A DNA stretch of 64,000 nucleotides from an uncultured Verrucomicrobiales bacterium (GTDB lineage: Bacteria; Verrucomicrobiota; Verrucomicrobiia; Verrucomicrobiales; DEV007): NCBI GenBank assembly GCA_937891465.1, contig CALAHF010000019.1, forward strand, positions 1-64,000. The letters run 5' to 3'. Positions 35,147 to 44,618 of the stretch are shown here, piece after piece. Positions within the stretch are counted from its first letter, which is position 1. Each line of letters starts with the position of its first letter. A model generated the notes under the pieces. It had not been told where the DNA came from and searched no databases. It was given only the letters and a program-made list of their open reading frames with translations. Made by a program: the position numbers and the translations under genes.

Positions 35147-36910
35147 ATGGCGATCCACATTCCAGACATTCCAGAAGACGCTCCACTCGACGCCGATCAG
35201 CGCGTATGGTTGCAGGGCTGGCTCGCCGAAGCCATTAAGGCAGCTGAAGCCGAGTCAGTCACTGGAGGCAAACCACGTGTGGTGCTTATGTTTGGTTCTG
35301 AAAGCGGGAATGCCCAGGCACTCAGTGAAGGCTTTGCTGAACGTCTTAGGGAAAGCGGATGGCAGGCAGATGCCGTTGATATGGGCGATTCCGAAAAAGT
35401 TGATCTGACCAAAGAACACCTTCTGTTAGTCCTTACCAGCACTTGGGGAGAAGGCGATCCGCCTGAGAACGCAGTCGATTTCTGGACCGCCTTTTCACAG
35501 GACAATTACCCGAAACTTGATGGATTGAAATATTCCGTGCTTGCACTCGGCGACACCAATTATGCCGATTTCTGTGAGATGGGCCGGAAGTTCGACGGCC
35601 GCCTCGAACAACTTGGCGCTGAACGTTTTGCTCCACGAGTGGATTGTGATGTTGACTACGAAGACTCTGCTGAAGAGTGGTTCGAAGTTGTCGTTTCGCA
35701 GCTCGATCAGATAGATTTCTCAGACATTACAGTGACGCTTCCAACTGGTAGCGAATTCAGTAAGGTTGAGGAGAAACCCGCCGCTGACTTACCCTATTCT
35801 CGAAAAAACCCGTTTCGTTCGAAACTACTGAAAAACATTTACCTCAATAAAAAGGGCTCATTAAAAGACACTCGTCATCTCGAACTCTCACTCGCGGGAT
35901 CAGACCTCAGCTACGAAGTCGGTGATGTTCTGGGGCTCTTTCCAAAAAATGATCCGGAATTGGTCGATGAAATGCTCTTCATCATGCCGTTTAACACGAA
36001 GATTTCTGTCGTGGCTCATAACGGGGAAAAGATGCATCTTCGCGACGCGCTGATCGAATTGTACGACATTCGAACGATCGCAAAGTCCACCATGAAAAAA
36101 TGGGCCGCACTTTGCCATCACCCCTGGTTGAAGGCGGTGATTGACGACAGCGATGAGGTCAACAAAATCATCGATGGACGGGAGATCATTGATTTACTTT
36201 ACGATTTTCCAGCAGACTTCAAGAATGCGCAGGACTTCGTCGCGGTTCTCAGAAAGCTGAATCCGAGACTTTATTCCATTGCTTCGAGCATCAACGCTCA
36301 CCCTGAAGAAGTGCATCTTACCATCGCAAAGGTTGAGTACAACACTCATGGGCGTCACCGCAAAGGGGTGGCATCGACTTTTGCCTGCGATCGCCTCGAA
36401 ACCGGAAAACGAGTCGGAATTTTTCTGCAAGGCGCCAAGCATTTCAAACTGCCGGAAGACACAACTCGTGATGTCATCATGGTAGGTCCCGGAACTGGAA
36501 TTGCCCCCTTCCGCGCCTTCCTCGAAGAACGCAAGGTTTCCCAGGCAACTGGCCGCAACTGGCTTTTCTTCGGCAATCCGCACGAAGCGACCGACTACTT
36601 TTACGAAGAAGAGTTCGAGCACCTTCAAGTAGAAGGCGTGCTCAACCGGCTCGATCTCGCATGGTCTCGCGATCAGGCTCAGAAAGTGTACGTTCAGAAC
36701 AAAATGGACGACGCCGCCGAAGAACTCTGGAAATGGGTCGAAGGCGGATCCCATCTCTACGTTTGCGGAGACGCCACCTACATGGCTGGCGATGTCGACA
36801 AAGCCCTTCATAACGCCATCGAAAAATTCGGCGGACTTTCCGAAATCGAAGCCGCCGATTACGTCGCGCAGATGAAGACCGACAAGCGTTACCAGCGCGA
36901 CGTTTACTAA
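35147..36910 (+). CDS. cysJ: Sulfite reductase flavoprotein alpha-subunit-like
   Basis: A 587-residue diflavin reductase that passes electrons from NADPH through FAD and FMN, normally to the sulfite reductase hemoprotein. ATG 35147 is chosen because a longer in-frame form would overlap the DAHP synthase gene. Domains: flavodoxin (about 40-185, VLMFGSESGNAQALSEG and TSTWGEGDPPENA), FAD domain (LYSIASS, then ASTFACDRL) and the NADP domain (GPGTGIAPFRAFLEER, later YVCGDATYMAGDVDKAL). The C-terminus ends KRYQRDVY, typical of CysJ. No cysI is in the window. Repeat pair R7 follows. Confidence 0.87.
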   Translation: MAIHIPDIPEDAPLDADQRVWLQGWLAEAIKAAEAESVTGGKPRVVLMFGSESGNAQALSEGFAERLRESGWQADAVDMGDSEKVDLTKEHLLLVLTSTWGEGDPPENAVDFWTAFSQDNYPKLDGLKYSVLALGDTNYADFCEMGRKFDGRLEQLGAERFAPRVDCDVDYEDSAEEWFEVVVSQLDQIDFSDITVTLPTGSEFSKVEEKPAADLPYSRKNPFRSKLLKNIYLNKKGSLKDTRHLELSLAGSDLSYEVGDVLGLFPKNDPELVDEMLFIMPFNTKISVVAHNGEKMHLRDALIELYDIRTIAKSTMKKWAALCHHPWLKAVIDDSDEVNKIIDGREIIDLLYDFPADFKNAQDFVAVLRKLNPRLYSIASSINAHPEEVHLTIAKVEYNTHGRHRKGVASTFACDRLETGKRVGIFLQGAKHFKLPEDTTRDVIMVGPGTGIAPFRAFLEERKVSQATGRNWLFFGNPHEATDYFYEEEFEHLQVEGVLNRLDLAWSRDQAQKVYVQNKMDDAAEELWKWVEGGSHLYVCGDATYMAGDVDKALHNAIEKFGGLSEIEAADYVAQMKTDKRYQRDVY

Positions 36911-36930
36911 TTTCCAGATCGGGTGATTTT

Positions 36931-36973
36931 CGATCGAACAGGGTAGGTTCGGCGAACATATCCTGTCTGTTCG
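36931..36973. repeat. 43-bp palindromic repeat R7a
   Basis: First unit of a pair between the convergent ends of cysJ and the LysR pseudogene. Loops AGGGT and ATCCT (head to head). An 11-nt spacer (AAACGGCTCCG) separates it from R7b. Confidence 0.9.
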
Positions 36974-36984
36974 AAACGGCTCCG

Positions 36985-37028
36985 CGATCCAATAGGGGTA
37001 GGTTCGGTGAACCAACAGGGTTGGATCG
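36985..37028. repeat. 43-bp palindromic repeat R7b (44 nt)
   Basis: Second unit of the pair. Both loops are in the AGGGG/AGGGT orientation (direct halves), with one extra G making it 44 nt. Confidence 0.88.
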
Positions 37029-37043
37029 TTCTGGTATTCGGGA

Positions 37044-37971
37044 TCAATACAAGACCAGTTCCATGAACCGCTTAAGATGTTCTGGACGCTGATTGTCGCG
37101 GCGAGCAATGATCGCCAATTTTCGTGAAAATGAAATATCTAATGGAACCCGGACGACTGGTTTCCTTTTGCCATAGAGCGCGAGAGAACGAATTGGGACA
37201 ACCCCACATCCGAAACCGCCCGAGACGAGGTTGATAATAAAATCATAGCCCTGTGCCTCCATCGCAATTGACGGCTGGGAAACGTAAGATTTTAGAAATT
37301 TAACGGTTTCATCAGCCGCGAGCGAAAGGTTTGCTGCCAACAGAATCAATGGCTCTGAAATTAATTCTGTAGCACTTTTCACTGAAGAATCGGGCGGGGC
37401 AATGCCGACAAATCGGTCCTCAAATCGGTGAATCACCTCAATTTCCGCTGGAAAATCGGATCCACGATCAGTCAGAACGCCAAACTCGCGATTCTGAGCG
37501 ACCACTTCAGTGATGACTTCAGCACCGGATTGTTGGGTGAATTCTAAGGTGTCGTCGGGCCTCTCTTTTTTATAACTCGCGACGAATCCGGGAAGGTAGG
37601 AAAACCCTACCGTTTCAGACAATGCGATTCGAATCCGCTTGGGCCCTTCAACAAACGTTTCGCGGAGCTTTTTCAATGAATTGTGCCACGAACCAAGCAA
37701 CACGCTCGATTTCTCGAGGAAAAATGTTCCTGCATCAGTGAGCCGAACCCGTCTGGTGGGTGGTTCGCTCGAAAAGTCGGCCCCCGACGTTGGCTTCGAG
37801 CCTTTGAAGGTGGCGGCTGACAGCGCTTTGAGTAAGCCGAAGCGACTCGGCCGTTCGGGTGAAACTGCCGGTTTCCGCCAGAACTCCGAAAAGCTTCAGC
37901 GAAAAGATGTCGATGCCGTCACTGGAAGTCGATTCACTCACAAATCGAATGAAACCATGTTTTAAACTCAT
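37044..37971 (-). pseudogene. LysR-family regulator broken by a 4-bp duplication
   Basis: The N-terminal HTH part (IDIFSLKLFGVLAETGSFTR, then TQSAVSRHLQRLEANVGGRL and FERTT) ends in a premature stop. The rest of a LysR protein continues in another frame: RRVRLTDAGTFFLEKSSVLL, later RETFVEG and an intact effector domain to the stop at 37044. The break lies at 37755-37762, where CACC is tandemly duplicated on the coding strand (CACCCACC). Removing one copy restores the family sequence ERTTRRVRLTDAG exactly. It is a LysR gene inactivated by slippage, or carries an assembly error. It sits back to back with the ferredoxin gene. Confidence 0.85.
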
Positions 37972-38005
37972 TTTCCACATTAAATTATCCAACGACTATC
38001 TGCGC

Positions 38006-38251
38006 ATGACAATAACACCAACCATTGAACTCGAAGACGAACGGCATTCTGAAAATGTCCACGGCCCTTTTTGGGTGAACGACGAATGCATCTGCTGCGA
38101 TATGTGCTCAGAATTTGCGCCCGACATTTTCCGAGATGCGACGGATGGTTCCCAGGCAATCGTTTTCGCCCAGCCTTCAACCGATTCTGAAAACGCAGCT
38201 GTAAACGAAGCCCGCGAAGAATGCCCCGTCCAAGCAATTCAGTGCGACTGA
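38006..38251 (+). CDS. Monocluster [4Fe-4S] ferredoxin
   Basis: 81 residues from ATG 38006; longer in-frame starts would run through the LysR gene. The cluster motif is NDECICCDMCSEFAPDIF (C-x2-C-x2-C with one extra Cys inside the first spacer) plus the distal EECPVQAIQC. This matches small [4Fe-4S] ferredoxins that donate electrons to cytochrome P450s or other redox enzymes. The start is 34 nt from the LysR start on the other strand. The AraC gene ends 7 nt after its stop, on the opposite strand. Confidence 0.85.
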   Translation: MTITPTIELEDERHSENVHGPFWVNDECICCDMCSEFAPDIFRDATDGSQAIVFAQPSTDSENAAVNEAREECPVQAIQCD

Positions 38252-38258
38252 ACACTTC

Positions 38259-39089
38259 TTAAAACTGCCCTCGACGATAGGCTGCGGGGGAAGTTCCGCG
38301 ATGTTGTTTCAGCATTCGACTGAAATAGTAACGGTTCGGGAATCCGCAGTCTTCGGCGACTTGATCGATGGAATCGTCGGTGTGACGAAGCAGTCGGCAG
38401 CTTTTATCCAATCGGTAATCGAGCAGAACGCGCATGGGCGGCATAGCGACGTGTTGGTTGAAAAGATGGTTCAGATTTCGCACGCTCAAGCCTGCCGCGC
38501 GAGCCACATCTTCGGTAGAAAGTTTGCGGTTCAAATTTGTGTGCATGAAATCCATCGCGCGCTCAACCCGGGCATCAAGGCGCCGGTCGGTCCAGATTTC
38601 TGTGGGCAATTGCTGCAGAGCTTCAGCCACCAACGCAGCCGAGCTCCAGGGAAAATTAAAATTTTCCGGTTTGGTAAGCGACTCCAGAGTGGCCAACATT
38701 TGAGGCGTGGATTCCACCGGAAAAATGCCGGGCCGAACCCGATCTCCAGCCGGTCCGAGCGTAAAATGAACATACCATTTGCTGAAGGATTCCGGATTCT
38801 CTGAATTGATCGTCGTATGCGGTGGAATGACATAAGCCACCCCGGGAACGAGCTGGGTTGGGCTCCCGATGTCATCTCCCACCCAGACTTTGGCAGAACC
38901 TGAAACGGGAATATAAAGCCTCCAAAAGGGATCATTCAATCCTTCGAGCACCCATGATTCGAGTTCGATAAGACGGGTTGTCAGAATTTCCAGCGTGATG
39001 CTGGGAAGCATGATGGTTCGTTCACCCGAAACGCGATGCGGAGAACCTTTTGGCACAAGGCTTATGAATTGAGAGTCGTCTGCTGGCAT
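38259..39089 (-). CDS. AraC-family transcriptional regulator
   Basis: 276 residues. The N-terminal half looks like a cupin ligand-binding domain (VWVGDDIGSPTQLVPGVAYV, IPPHTTINSENPE). The C-terminal ~100 residues are a typical double helix-turn-helix: LSTEDVARAAGLSVRNLNHL and VAEDCGFPNRYYFSRMLKQH, ending GTSPAAYRRGQF. Such proteins usually activate a neighbouring catabolic gene on sugar binding. The divergent dhaL gene, with a palindrome in the shared 230-bp gap, is a candidate target. Confidence 0.9.
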   Translation of the reverse strand: MPADDSQFISLVPKGSPHRVSGERTIMLPSITLEILTTRLIELESWVLEGLNDPFWRLYIPVSGSAKVWVGDDIGSPTQLVPGVAYVIPPHTTINSENPESFSKWYVHFTLGPAGDRVRPGIFPVESTPQMLATLESLTKPENFNFPWSSAALVAEALQQLPTEIWTDRRLDARVERAMDFMHTNLNRKLSTEDVARAAGLSVRNLNHLFNQHVAMPPMRVLLDYRLDKSCRLLRHTDDSIDQVAEDCGFPNRYYFSRMLKQHRGTSPAAYRRGQF

Positions 39090-39258
39090 GACTTGTTGAA
39101 ATAAGCATGCAGGTTTTCACGAAAATCACAAGTCTACAATTAGGCATTTTTCCGTATCAGACACAGTTGTTATTCAGACAATCTCCTTCGTACCAACTAT
39201 GAAATTGAAATCCAGCCGAATCCGATAAAAACGATTGAGACCCACTTGCCATATCTGA

Positions 39259-39278
39259 CACAATTCCGGCGAATTGTG
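39259..39278. promoter_or_regulatory. Palindromic operator candidate upstream of dhaL
   Basis: CACAATTC-CGGC-GAATTGTG is a perfect 8-bp inverted repeat around a 4-nt centre, 41 nt upstream of the dhaL start and within the AraC-dhaL divergent gap. The AraC-type regulator normally binds direct half-sites, so another repressor is also possible. Confidence 0.55.
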
Positions 39279-39319
39279 CTATCGCATTTTTTTTTGATAC
39301 ATGCTCCAATAAAAATCGT

Positions 39320-39970
39320 ATGAACGAACCCCTAGCAGAACTTTCTCCGGCCGACTCTAAGGCGATGCTCCACCTCGTAGCGGATCGGATCATCGGTGCT
39401 GAAGCCGAACTTTCAGAAGCCGATCGCCGTCTTGGTGATGGTGATCACGGCCTTGGCATGGCGCGTGGTATGAACGCTGCAAAAGCGGCTCTCGATGAAC
39501 TCGCTGATGACGCCACTGTTGCTGATACTTTCAGCACAATGGGACGCGCGATGATGAGTTCCATGGGCGGCGCTTCCGGCGTTGTTTTCGGATCCCTTTT
39601 CTCTGCTGGAAAGAAAGCGCTCAAAGAAGAAGTGACTTTTAACACCGCTGGCCTGGCTGCTTTGCTGGCATCTGCTGGCGAAACGGTGATGAAACGCGGC
39701 GGTGCTAAGGTGGGCGCCAAAACAATGCTCGATGCATTGATCCCGGCGGCAGAAAAAGCTGCCGAGATAAAATCACTTCCGCTGAACGAAGCCGCACCAA
39801 TCGTTGCGACGACCGGTGAAGAAGGCCGCGAAGCTTCCAAAGCAATGATTGCCACAATGGGACGCGCCAAGACACTCGGCGAAAAATCGATCGGTCACCC
39901 TGACGCCGGCGCTTGCTCTGTTGCCATCATTTTGCGGACGATCGCTGATTTTGCAGAAGGCAAAGCGTAA
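39320..39970 (+). CDS. dhaL: Dihydroxyacetone kinase L-subunit-like protein (DhaL)
   Basis: 216 residues, the size of DhaL. The ADP-binding loop GDGDHG is at 39-44, followed by the MSSMGGASGVVFGSLF segment; the rest is the expected eight-helix barrel. In the bacterial system DhaL phosphorylates DhaK-bound dihydroxyacetone using DhaM or ATP. Neither DhaK nor DhaM is near, so this may serve another sugar kinase-like role or act with a distant DhaK. It has its own palindrome-bearing upstream region and a strong terminator, so it looks monocistronic. Confidence 0.87.
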   Translation: MNEPLAELSPADSKAMLHLVADRIIGAEAELSEADRRLGDGDHGLGMARGMNAAKAALDELADDATVADTFSTMGRAMMSSMGGASGVVFGSLFSAGKKALKEEVTFNTAGLAALLASAGETVMKRGGAKVGAKTMLDALIPAAEKAAEIKSLPLNEAAPIVATTGEEGREASKAMIATMGRAKTLGEKSIGHPDAGACSVAIILRTIADFAEGKA

Positions 39971-40003
39971 CCAAAAACTTTCCTAAGTAGCTCTTGGTAT
40001 AGC

Positions 40004-40044
40004 CGGCGTCATTCTGTTCTTTGAACAGATGTCGCCGTTTTTTT
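40004..40044 (+). terminator. Rho-independent terminator of dhaL
   Basis: CGGCGTCA and the following TTCTGTTC fold back on GAACAGATGTCGCCG with one bulge and a short TTT loop, followed by TTTTTTT. It starts 33 nt after the dhaL stop. Confidence 0.85.
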
Positions 40045-40149
40045 GTGCCCGTGAGGTATGGGTTGAGGCTCTGACCGGAAGTGGCTTGAAGAAGGAGGAG
40101 CAGAACCTCGACTTCAAGATGATCTCCTTTATGTTTTGGTTCGAAACGG

Positions 40150-43100
40150 ATGAGATTTTTGACTTTCATACTGCTGATCGCTTTCACGGCTGAGGCACAA
40201 GAGCGCATTGCGACGGAAGAGTTTCGATATGTGGATTCAGGATTGGCGGCAGGAAAAGAGGACTCCGGCTGGAAAAATGGCTGGGTGATTTCGGGACAAC
40301 GGCCCGCTTTGGTTGTGGATGGAAAAGGCGACGATGACCGTGAGATATTGATTCAGGGAACGGGGGAACGAAACAATCCCCTTCGGCGCGAATTGAAGGA
40401 ATCCGTCCGCGGACCGGAGTTGTTTGTGCGATTTCAATTTCGCTATGATCCTGAGGGAAAGGACAAATCAGATGACAGCGAATTCTTCGTGATGTGGCTG
40501 GACCGCGTTGATGGCGGAGATAGGGCAGTTCACAGTGCTGGGATCCCTAACATTGGGATTCACGTCGCGGATCAAGGCCCCAAAAAAGGCAAAGTGGTTT
40601 TTATCGCGAGAATCGGAAGTGACCGGACCACATGGAGCACAGTGGATTTGAAACGTGGAGTAGAATATCAGGTTGTCGCGCGCTTGAGCAAAACGGATCC
40701 TGATGAAAGGGCCGCGTATAATCGGATTGAACTTTGGGTGGATCCGAAGGCTGCGGATCGGACCAAGCCGATCGCCACGGTGATTCAGAAAAGCAGTGTG
40801 AATTTTGTCCGATGGATCGGATTTGCAACCGGTCGAAAAACGGAGAAGTCGGACCGGATTTTTATCGATGACCTCGCCTTGAGTTATTCGTGGGACGATG
40901 CGCTGAACCTTTCCGCAGATGCACAGTCCGCTCCGGAAAAAGTGGAGCCGGATTTACCGCCATCGCTTTGGACAAAGGCGGTCGACTTCAATCACGACGT
41001 TTACCCTTTGCTGAAAAAGCGATGCTATTCCTGTCATAAGGGCGCCAATTCTAAATCCGGATATCGGCTCGACGTTCGCAGCGAAGTGCTCGGATACAGC
41101 ACAGGGGATCCGCTCGCAATTCCAGGTGATGGAGCAAACAGCAAGGTCTTTGCGTTGACCGTTTCCGATGATCCTAAAAAACGGATGCCTCCTCCCGAGG
41201 ACAGCGAACATGCGCTGACTCAACTTGAATCGGATTTGCTTCGCTCGTGGATTGATCAAGGGATGAAGTGGGATGACAAGCTACTTCCCGAGCCAAATGC
41301 GAGTTCGGATCATTGGTCATTTCAGCCAGTGAAACGTCCGGCAATTCCGTCAGTGAAGCGAGATGATTGGGTGAAGACTCCGGTCGATGCATTCATAGCT
41401 GCGGCGCAGGAATCGAAGAAATTGAAACCCGCAACAGAAGCTTCGAAGCGAACGTTGATCCGTCGGATTTCTTTTGATTTGATTGGTCTCCCACCCACCC
41501 AGGAGGAGATCGAAGCTTTTCTAAAAGACACTTCCGGCACAGCTTATGACGCTGTGGTTGAGCGTTTGTTAGCGTCTCCGCATTACGGCGAACGCTGGGG
41601 ACGCTATTGGTTGGACCTTGCGCGGTGGAGCGAAAGTCAGGGGTATCAGCACGACATCCCACGTCCATACGCGTGGCGGTTTCGCGACTATGTGATCGAC
41701 AGTTTTAACGAGGACAAACCATACGATCGATTTTTAAAAGAACAGCTCGCAGGTGACGAACTCAAGCCGCTAACCGATGAAAATGTCATCGCAACCGGAT
41801 TTCTTGCGGGGGCAAGAATCAGCGGGAACCAGATGGACAAGGGCCTCCAGAGAAATGATGCGCTGGTGGACATGGTGAACGCGACGGGCAGCGCAATGTT
41901 GGGGCTCACCCTCGAATGTGCGCAGTGCCACAATCATAAGTTTGATCAACTGAGCCAGCGGGACTACTACAAGTTGCAGGCATTTTTCACCGACGGACAA
42001 ATGGGGAATCTTTCGCTGCGTGATCCGAAGACGCCGAACCCGACAAATCTGGAAGATTGGATGTCGGAGAAAGCCTACAAGTTTTACATGAGCGAAGCAG
42101 GGAAGCGGGTGAAGGCGAAAACTTTCGAGCACACCACACTACCACACACTTGGGGATTCATTTCTGCAAAAACCGGCCACGCGGAAATCGAAAGATTGCC
42201 CGTGGTGAACCGTGATCCATTGCCATGGAATCCGGAGGTTTTGAAAGCGACCAAAGCACGGTTGCTCGTTCGCGGTGAAGTTTCTCAACCCGGCCCTGTG
42301 GTGAGCAGTGGTTGGCCGGAAGTGTTGGGGAAATCAAAATCAGAAAGCCTAACACGAACCGAATTGGGAGACTGGATGGGCGATCCGAAAAACCCGCTGG
42401 TGTCGCGCGTGTGGGCGAATCGAGTTTGGCAGTATCATTTCGGGAAAGGACTTGTGGCAACGCCAAGTGATTTCGGAACTCAAGGCGAAGCACCAAGTCA
42501 CCCCGAGTTGCTCGACTGGTTGGCGGCTGAGTTGATGGAAAACGGTTGGAGCACGAAGCACCTGCACCGTCTCATTGTGCATTCGGCGGCCTATCGGCAA
42601 GTGAGGAAGTTTGATAAACAAAATGCGGCGATCGATCCTGATAATACGTTCCTGTGGAATTGGCCGCGACGCCGTCTCGAAGCCGAAGCAATTCGTGATG
42701 CGGCTCTTACCGCCACCGGTGAACTCAACCCTGAAACTGGAGGCCCTAGTGTCGCTCCCGAACTCGATGAGAAAGCACTCCGACGCACGATTTACCTCGC
42801 TCAACGCCGAAGTGAGATGCCACGCGCCATGACGATGTTCGACGGCCCCGAGGGAATCTCGAGCTGCTCGCATCGCGATGTTTCAACGGTGGCATTGCAG
42901 CCTCTCTATTTGCTGAACAGCAGCTTCATGAACAATCGCGCGGCAGCCCTTGCGAAAAAAGTAAAATCCATCGCCGGGGAAAATACTGACAAACAAATCG
43001 AAATCGCCTTCAGCCGGACGCTCGGTCGATTGCCCGATGCGGAGGAAAAAGCGAGGACTCTTCAAATGCTGAAATCTTCGCCAGACTCCGATCTCGCCTT

Positions 43101-43155
43101 TGTCCAATTTTGCCACGCACTCTTGAACGTGAACGAATTTGTTTATTTGAATTGA
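40150..43155 (+). CDS. PSD1-type DUF1549/DUF1553 cytochrome protein
   Basis: 1001 residues with a signal peptide (about 1-16, [13 protein letters not shown]). Modules: an N-terminal jelly-roll-like part (about 20-255), a planctomycete cytochrome domain with CYSCH at 292-296 and [11 protein letters not shown]1549 ([13 protein letters not shown] to [14 protein letters not shown]) with a second CAQCH at 590-594, and DUF1553 from about 715 ([20 protein letters not shown]) to the end. These proteins typically precede a DUF1501 gene, as here (the next gene overlaps its stop). They are secreted and tied to polysaccharide catabolism in the PVC group; biochemistry unknown. Confidence 0.92.
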   Translation: MRFLTFILLIAFTAEAQERIATEEFRYVDSGLAAGKEDSGWKNGWVISGQRPALVVDGKGDDDREILIQGTGERNNPLRRELKESVRGPELFVRFQFRYDPEGKDKSDDSEFFVMWLDRVDGGDRAVHSAGIPNIGIHVADQGPKKGKVVFIARIGSDRTTWSTVDLKRGVEYQVVARLSKTDPDERAAYNRIELWVDPKAADRTKPIATVIQKSSVNFVRWIGFATGRKTEKSDRIFIDDLALSYSWDDALNLSADAQSAPEKVEPDLPPSLWTKAVDFNHDVYPLLKKRCYSCHKGANSKSGYRLDVRSEVLGYSTGDPLAIPGDGANSKVFALTVSDDPKKRMPPPEDSEHALTQLESDLLRSWIDQGMKWDDKLLPEPNASSDHWSFQPVKRPAIPSVKRDDWVKTPVDAFIAAAQESKKLKPATEASKRTLIRRISFDLIGLPPTQEEIEAFLKDTSGTAYDAVVERLLASPHYGERWGRYWLDLARWSESQGYQHDIPRPYAWRFRDYVIDSFNEDKPYDRFLKEQLAGDELKPLTDENVIATGFLAGARISGNQMDKGLQRNDALVDMVNATGSAMLGLTLECAQCHNHKFDQLSQRDYYKLQAFFTDGQMGNLSLRDPKTPNPTNLEDWMSEKAYKFYMSEAGKRVKAKTFEHTTLPHTWGFISAKTGHAEIERLPVVNRDPLPWNPEVLKATKARLLVRGEVSQPGPVVSSGWPEVLGKSKSESLTRTELGDWMGDPKNPLVSRVWANRVWQYHFGKGLVATPSDFGTQGEAPSHPELLDWLAAELMENGWSTKHLHRLIVHSAAYRQVRKFDKQNAAIDPDNTFLWNWPRRRLEAEAIRDAALTATGELNPETGGPSVAPELDEKALRRTIYLAQRRSEMPRAMTMFDGPEGISSCSHRDVSTVALQPLYLLNSSFMNNRAAALAKKVKSIAGENTDKQIEIAFSRTLGRLPDAEEKARTLQMLKSSPDSDLAFVQFCHALLNVNEFVYLN

Positions 43156-44561
43156 TGAATACCAACAACAATTTTAGATTATCGCGACGAGCCATGCTTC
43201 ATCAGAGCACGCTTGGCATGGGGTCCATCGCCCTGGCATCGATGATGTCAGATCAAAAATTGATAAGCGCTCCGATTGCTCACCGACCGGCCCGTGCAAA
43301 AAACATCATCTTTTTGTTCATGAGCGGGGGTCCCGGCCAAACCGATACGTTTGATCCGAAGCCGCTTTTACAAAAACTCGACGGCCAACCCGTGCCCGAA
43401 AGTATCGCTGTGAACGTCCCCAAAATCCCGCGTTCCGGCGTGAACTCGAAGCTGATGGCTTCACCTTTCAGTTTTACAAAATACGGACAGAGCGGCATCG
43501 AAGTTTCAGAACTTTTCCCCGAGACAGGAAAAATGGTCGACGACCTTTGCGTGATCCGCTCGATGAATCATCGCATTCCCGTGCACGGCCCGAGCGAGTG
43601 CATCGCGCTCACAGGGACTGCTGTTGGCGATCGTCCCAGCATGGGGGCCTGGATGACTTACGGCCTTGGCAATGCCAGCCAGAACCTCCCAGGCTTTGTC
43701 GTTTTTCTTTCCAACACCACCGGACCTGCTCCGCAACGCGCTGGCTGGGGACCTGGTTTTCTTCCAGCCCAATATCAGGGCACTGTGGTCGACAGCAAAA
43801 AAGGCGTGCCTTTCACCGCAATGCCATCGGGATACACCGACAAAAATCGCCGCGAACAACTCGATTACATCAAGTGGATGAATGAACGAAACCTTGCCCA
43901 ACATGGGGCTGATTTCGAACTCGAAGCCCGCATCGCATCCTACGAACTCGGCTTTCGCATGCAGGCTTCTGCACCCGAAGCATTCGATGTTTCCGGTGAA
44001 AATGAAACAACGCAAAAACTCTACGGCATGGATCAAAAACACACCGCAGAGTTTGGAAAACAGTGCCTCATGGCGCGGCGACTTGTCGAAAACGGCGTGC
44101 GTTGTATTCAACTTCGCAACGGCGGCTGGGATGCCCATGGCAGCTTGGAGGGCAATCACATCGCGCGTTCCCGAGCCACCGACAAACCAATCGCAGGGCT
44201 GCTTCAGGATTTGAAACAACGCGGACTTCTCGACGACACCCTAGTCGTTTGGGGCGGAGAATTTGGCAGGACGCCGACCACTGAAGGATCCGCAACCGGT
44301 GCCAAACGCGGCCGCGATCATTCTCCGGCAGGCTACTCAGTATGGATGGCTGGCGGAGGCGTCAAAGGCGGGCAAATCATCGGCGCGACTGACGACCTCG
44401 GTTACGTTCCGGTTGATCGTCCGTTTTCCCCGGCAGATTTACACGCCACCATGCTTGATGCGCTGGGGCTCGATCAACATCAACTCACTTACGATCACAA
44501 AAACCGCGCCGAAATTCCGACGGTTTTTGGAGGAGAAGTGATTCAGGAAGTGTTTTCGTAA
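43155..44561 (+). CDS. DUF1501-family Tat-exported protein
   Basis: 468 residues from the ATG that overlaps the previous stop codon (TGATG), preferred over an upstream in-frame start. The N-terminus has a twin-arginine signal ([20 protein letters not shown]), so the protein is exported folded. Family signatures: [52 protein letters not shown] and [23 protein letters not shown]1501 has an alkaline-phosphatase/sulfatase-like fold and is nearly always paired with a DUF1549/DUF1553 protein; the pair probably acts together. Confidence 0.93.
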   Translation: MNTNNNFRLSRRAMLHQSTLGMGSIALASMMSDQKLISAPIAHRPARAKNIIFLFMSGGPGQTDTFDPKPLLQKLDGQPVPESIAVNVPKIPRSGVNSKLMASPFSFTKYGQSGIEVSELFPETGKMVDDLCVIRSMNHRIPVHGPSECIALTGTAVGDRPSMGAWMTYGLGNASQNLPGFVVFLSNTTGPAPQRAGWGPGFLPAQYQGTVVDSKKGVPFTAMPSGYTDKNRREQLDYIKWMNERNLAQHGADFELEARIASYELGFRMQASAPEAFDVSGENETTQKLYGMDQKHTAEFGKQCLMARRLVENGVRCIQLRNGGWDAHGSLEGNHIARSRATDKPIAGLLQDLKQRGLLDDTLVVWGGEFGRTPTTEGSATGAKRGRDHSPAGYSVWMAGGGVKGGQIIGATDDLGYVPVDRPFSPADLHATMLDALGLDQHQLTYDHKNRAEIPTVFGGEVIQEVFS

Positions 44562-44618
44562 ATTCATCTTCGCGTAGGTGATTTTTCAGGCAAATGAGGT
44601 TCGTTTCGGCCTATCTAT

